Assembly (NCBI GenBank): GCA_964036665.1 | Contig: OZ038532.1 | Span: forward strand, 4,712,001 to 4,776,000 | DNA length: 64,000 nt | Origin: Gordius sp. MW1 | Taxonomy: Eukaryota > Nematomorpha > Gordioida > Gordea > Gordiidae | Direction: 5' to 3' | Shown: positions 61,649 to 64,000 of the stretch, in pieces | Numbering within the stretch: position 1 is the stretch's first letter | Layout of the letters: every line of letters begins with the position of its first letter | Made by a program: the position numbers and the translations under genes | The notes under the pieces: generated by a model | Database searches by the model: none | What the model saw: only the letters and a program-made list of their open reading frames with translations | What the model was told of the DNA's origin: nothing

Positions 61649-62406
61649 TTTTTATCTTGTTGATATATTTTACCTTTCACGAGTCAAATTTAAATTTGCG
61701 TCTAAATTAAAACAATCAGATTTAAATAATAAAAGGATATTAATTAATGTTAAATACATTTTAATATTAATTAAAAGTTTTATACATAGTAGCAAGTTTA
61801 AAAGATATGTCCCGTGTATTTTTAAATTGCATTTAAAATTTTAGGATGGTCATAATCAGGAGGGAGCCAACCGCCCATCTCTAAATCCTATATATTTAAA
61901 TTATGGTTAAAATAAAAAAAAAATCGATTAGTTTACTCTTCCCTTAAATCATCTTTTTCATCAATTCAAATAATAGTAAGCCTATGAGTTTTGGATCTAA
62001 ACCACAAAATCGAAATTTAGTAGCAGAGTGTTATTTAAATTAAATACAATTTTTAAGTTTTTTTTGGCTATTTTCTATAAACCTTCTACCATTTTTAATA
62101 AAAAAATAATTATTTGTTATAAAATAATTTTCAGTAGTTAAAAAAAATACATAAGAACCTGAATGAATGCAAAGTCCCTGGCCAAACCATATAATAAAAA
62201 AGGGTTTATATCACATGAGATGGTTAAAAAAATTATTTAATTTAAGGTTTTAGTTGTATAAAAGCAGAAAACCTCCAATGATAATATATATATATAAATT
62301 ACCATCAAACATACCAATACTAGTCATAAACGATTAAATTTATTCTCAATTTTATTATGTACATTACATAAATTAACAATAATATTGCATTAAAAATATA
62401 TACACA
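61649..62406. other. flank between copy D and RLP24
   Basis: AT-rich sequence. 61845-61985 may be a decayed short G/C element. A TATATATATATA run lies near 62286. TTTATT at about 62339 (AATAAA on the minus strand) is a plausible poly(A) signal for the RLP24 gene. Confidence 0.4.
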
Positions 62407-63737
62407 TTAATTTTCAATTGCCATCTCTTCCTCTAATTCCAACTCTGTATGAGTCAACATCAATTCTTCTACTTCTTCTTCATTTGTGTTCTTTTTATTT
62501 TCAACCTTTTGTTCAAGTTTATTTTGTTGAGCTTCTTTTATTTGTAAACATATTTCTTCTTCGTATTGAGATTTGCTTGATGTAGCTAATTTTGATTTTG
62601 AAAAGTAAAATTTGCGCCAATTAACAATAAATTTAACAAAATACACACAGAAATAGGAAGAACTTTAAAAGCCCATATAAATAGCATTTTAACTTTTCAA
62701 TTAATGTAATTAATATTAGCATTTCATTAAAGAGGTCTGATCTGCTGAACTGTAGAAACAATATTAACCCAATCCCAATCATTTTACAACCGAAACCAAT
62801 TAAACTTCAAAGTCTTTGTTATGAATAACGGTTCTAGATAAAAACTCAATAAACTTTTAAATTAAATTATAACTTTTATAATCAATTTTATTACAATATT
62901 CTATCAATTTTGGCATATGTCAAGGAGTTAGATTATCAAGACAATTAAAATAATGAGATAAAAATTGCTCCCATAAGAAACCTCTAATAATAAAGAAAAT
63001 GCCTTACCAACTGGGGCCTTAACCAAACTGATATTTTGAGTAATTTCTCTGCGATCAGCCACTTTACGATTTCGTTTGCCAACTTTAAGTCTGAATGAGT
63101 TATAAATAATAGTTTTATGACATAACAAAAGGTAATAAAAGAATAACAAGACAGGGTTTGATTATACCTGTCTGTAATAAATTTAGCCTCCCTCTTTGTC
63201 TTGATATCCTCAATTTTTTTAATGGCACTAACTTTAAATTTTAATTCAATATAAAAACTATTTTTGCAAACCTGTATTTTGCCACGTTAGCCTATCATAT
63301 TTAATTGGAATATTTCTGCGTTTTTCAAATTCCAAAGCAGGATCCAAAGTAAGTTCTTTGCCTGCAGCTTTTCTAAATGCCTTCGTCCATCTACTTTTTC
63401 TTGGATTTCTTTTTCTTTTAAACAATTTGTGACACTTTGAACGACAAAACCTAAATATCTGAATAACAAATAATTTAATGAGTTAAAAGAAATGACTTTG
63501 TATAATTTGGAATTTAATAATATCCACAGTAAAATCAATAGATATTAGTTCTTGAACCCTATTTAATATGTAAATAATTTTAAAGATTAAATACTTAATA
63601 AACATAAATTAAGTAAATCTAAAGTAATTTCTTATGCCAAATAGAAAAAAGGATACTTTGCAGTCATTTCGCACAAACATTATGCCATGTCCCGGATACA
63701 TAGTGGAAGAACAAAAATAACACTTTTCCAAACGCAT
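62407..63737 (-). CDS. RLP24: ribosome biogenesis protein RLP24 (RSL24D1, L24e family), 5 exons
   Basis: Exons on the minus strand: 63737-63657, 63458-63272, 63231-63168, 63090-63008, 62585-62407. They sum to 594 nt, 197 aa plus stop, with all phases and GT-AG sites consistent. The protein starts [18 protein letters not shown] and contains the L24e zinc ribbon: CYFC in exon 1 and [10 protein letters not shown] in exon 2. Then come [34 protein letters not shown], a [14 protein letters not shown] helix and [11 protein letters not shown], and an acidic Glu-rich tail. RLP24 is a nucleolar/pre-60S placeholder later replaced by ribosomal protein L24. The motifs [14 protein letters not shown] and the C-terminal extension separate it from RPL24 itself. 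Length is close to family size. Introns are 50-420 bp, unlike the repeat-filled introns of the peroxidase. Confidence 0.93.
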
Positions 63738-64000
63738 GAATAATTTGTTTGTGTAGCAATTAGTTACAAATTAATCTAAGGGATACGACCAATGTTACAC
63801 GATCCAAATTCTTGTACTGTATAAGCGATCTGACATTCCATTTTCTTATTCGATCCAAAAAATAACGAAGCCACAAATCGTAAGAAAGAAACAAAATTTC
63901 TTACTCACGTTTTCATATTGTGATTTCGGTCTCGCAAGGAAGGTTTTGTAGGGTTAGGGTTAGGTCATTTTAGGTTTAAAATACATAATTACTTTCTTTG
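63738..64000. other. upstream flank of RLP24
   Basis: 263 bp containing the presumable RLP24 promoter and 5' UTR. No TATA box is evident, as is usual for housekeeping genes. GGTTAGGGTTAGG near 63950 is too short to be telomeric. Confidence 0.4.

Noticed and set aside
62407-63737. Ribosomal protein L24 itself
   Set aside because: The [14 protein letters not shown] and [11 protein letters not shown] segments and the acidic C-terminus are those of RLP24, not RPL24.

Overview
This is AT-rich nuclear DNA from an invertebrate animal, probably an arthropod. The genes have many short exons with GT-AG introns. The two best-resolved secretory-pathway genes (a chorion-peroxidase-like haem peroxidase and a zona pellucida (ZP) domain membrane protein) are of arthropod cuticle/eggshell type. 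The species cannot be named from the sequence. No rRNA, CRISPR array or prokaryote-like operon is seen.

Layout. (1) 1546-20942, plus strand: a complete 14-exon haem peroxidase of 725 codons. Its exon phases add up exactly and all key haem-pocket residues are present. Its introns are full of mobile DNA; the largest piece is a giant foldback element (5434-11788, 8-bp target duplication) that was itself split by a Helitron-like element. (2) 21 to 34 kb: a gene-poor stretch with DNA-transposon and LINE relics and one doubtful small secreted-protein ORF on the minus strand. (3) 34654-40086, plus strand: a ZP-domain transmembrane protein whose 5' exons are uncertain. (4) 40.9-46.6 kb: an element flanked by 9-bp direct repeats, then a decayed RTE-like LINE on the minus strand carrying a non-autonomous DNA transposon. 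(5) 47040-48535, plus strand: the 5' part of a chondroitin polymerizing factor-like (GT31) gene, cut off by a Helitron-like insertion. (6) 51384-60085: an 8.7-kb compound of LTR-retrotransposon copies in alternating orientation, flanked by one 5-bp target duplication (ATAAC) and lying inside a Helitron-like element. (7) 62407-63737, minus strand: a complete five-exon gene for the ribosome-biogenesis factor RLP24 (RSL24D1), 197 aa.

The genes are not an operon and have unrelated jobs: extracellular peroxidase, apical matrix protein, glycosaminoglycan synthesis and 60S subunit assembly. The window is mainly remarkable for its repeats. The Helitron-like family carries a central minisatellite of inverted CCAAT motifs and occurs at four or more loci. 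Two kinds of very long palindrome occur: the foldback element and the head-to-head/tail-to-tail LTR compound. The compound's two tail-to-tail joints lie at the start of the primer binding site, which suggests hairpin formation during reverse transcription. Poly-C/G runs and near-identical palindromic copies mean that local assembly errors cannot be excluded. All calls were made by eye, with no database search.
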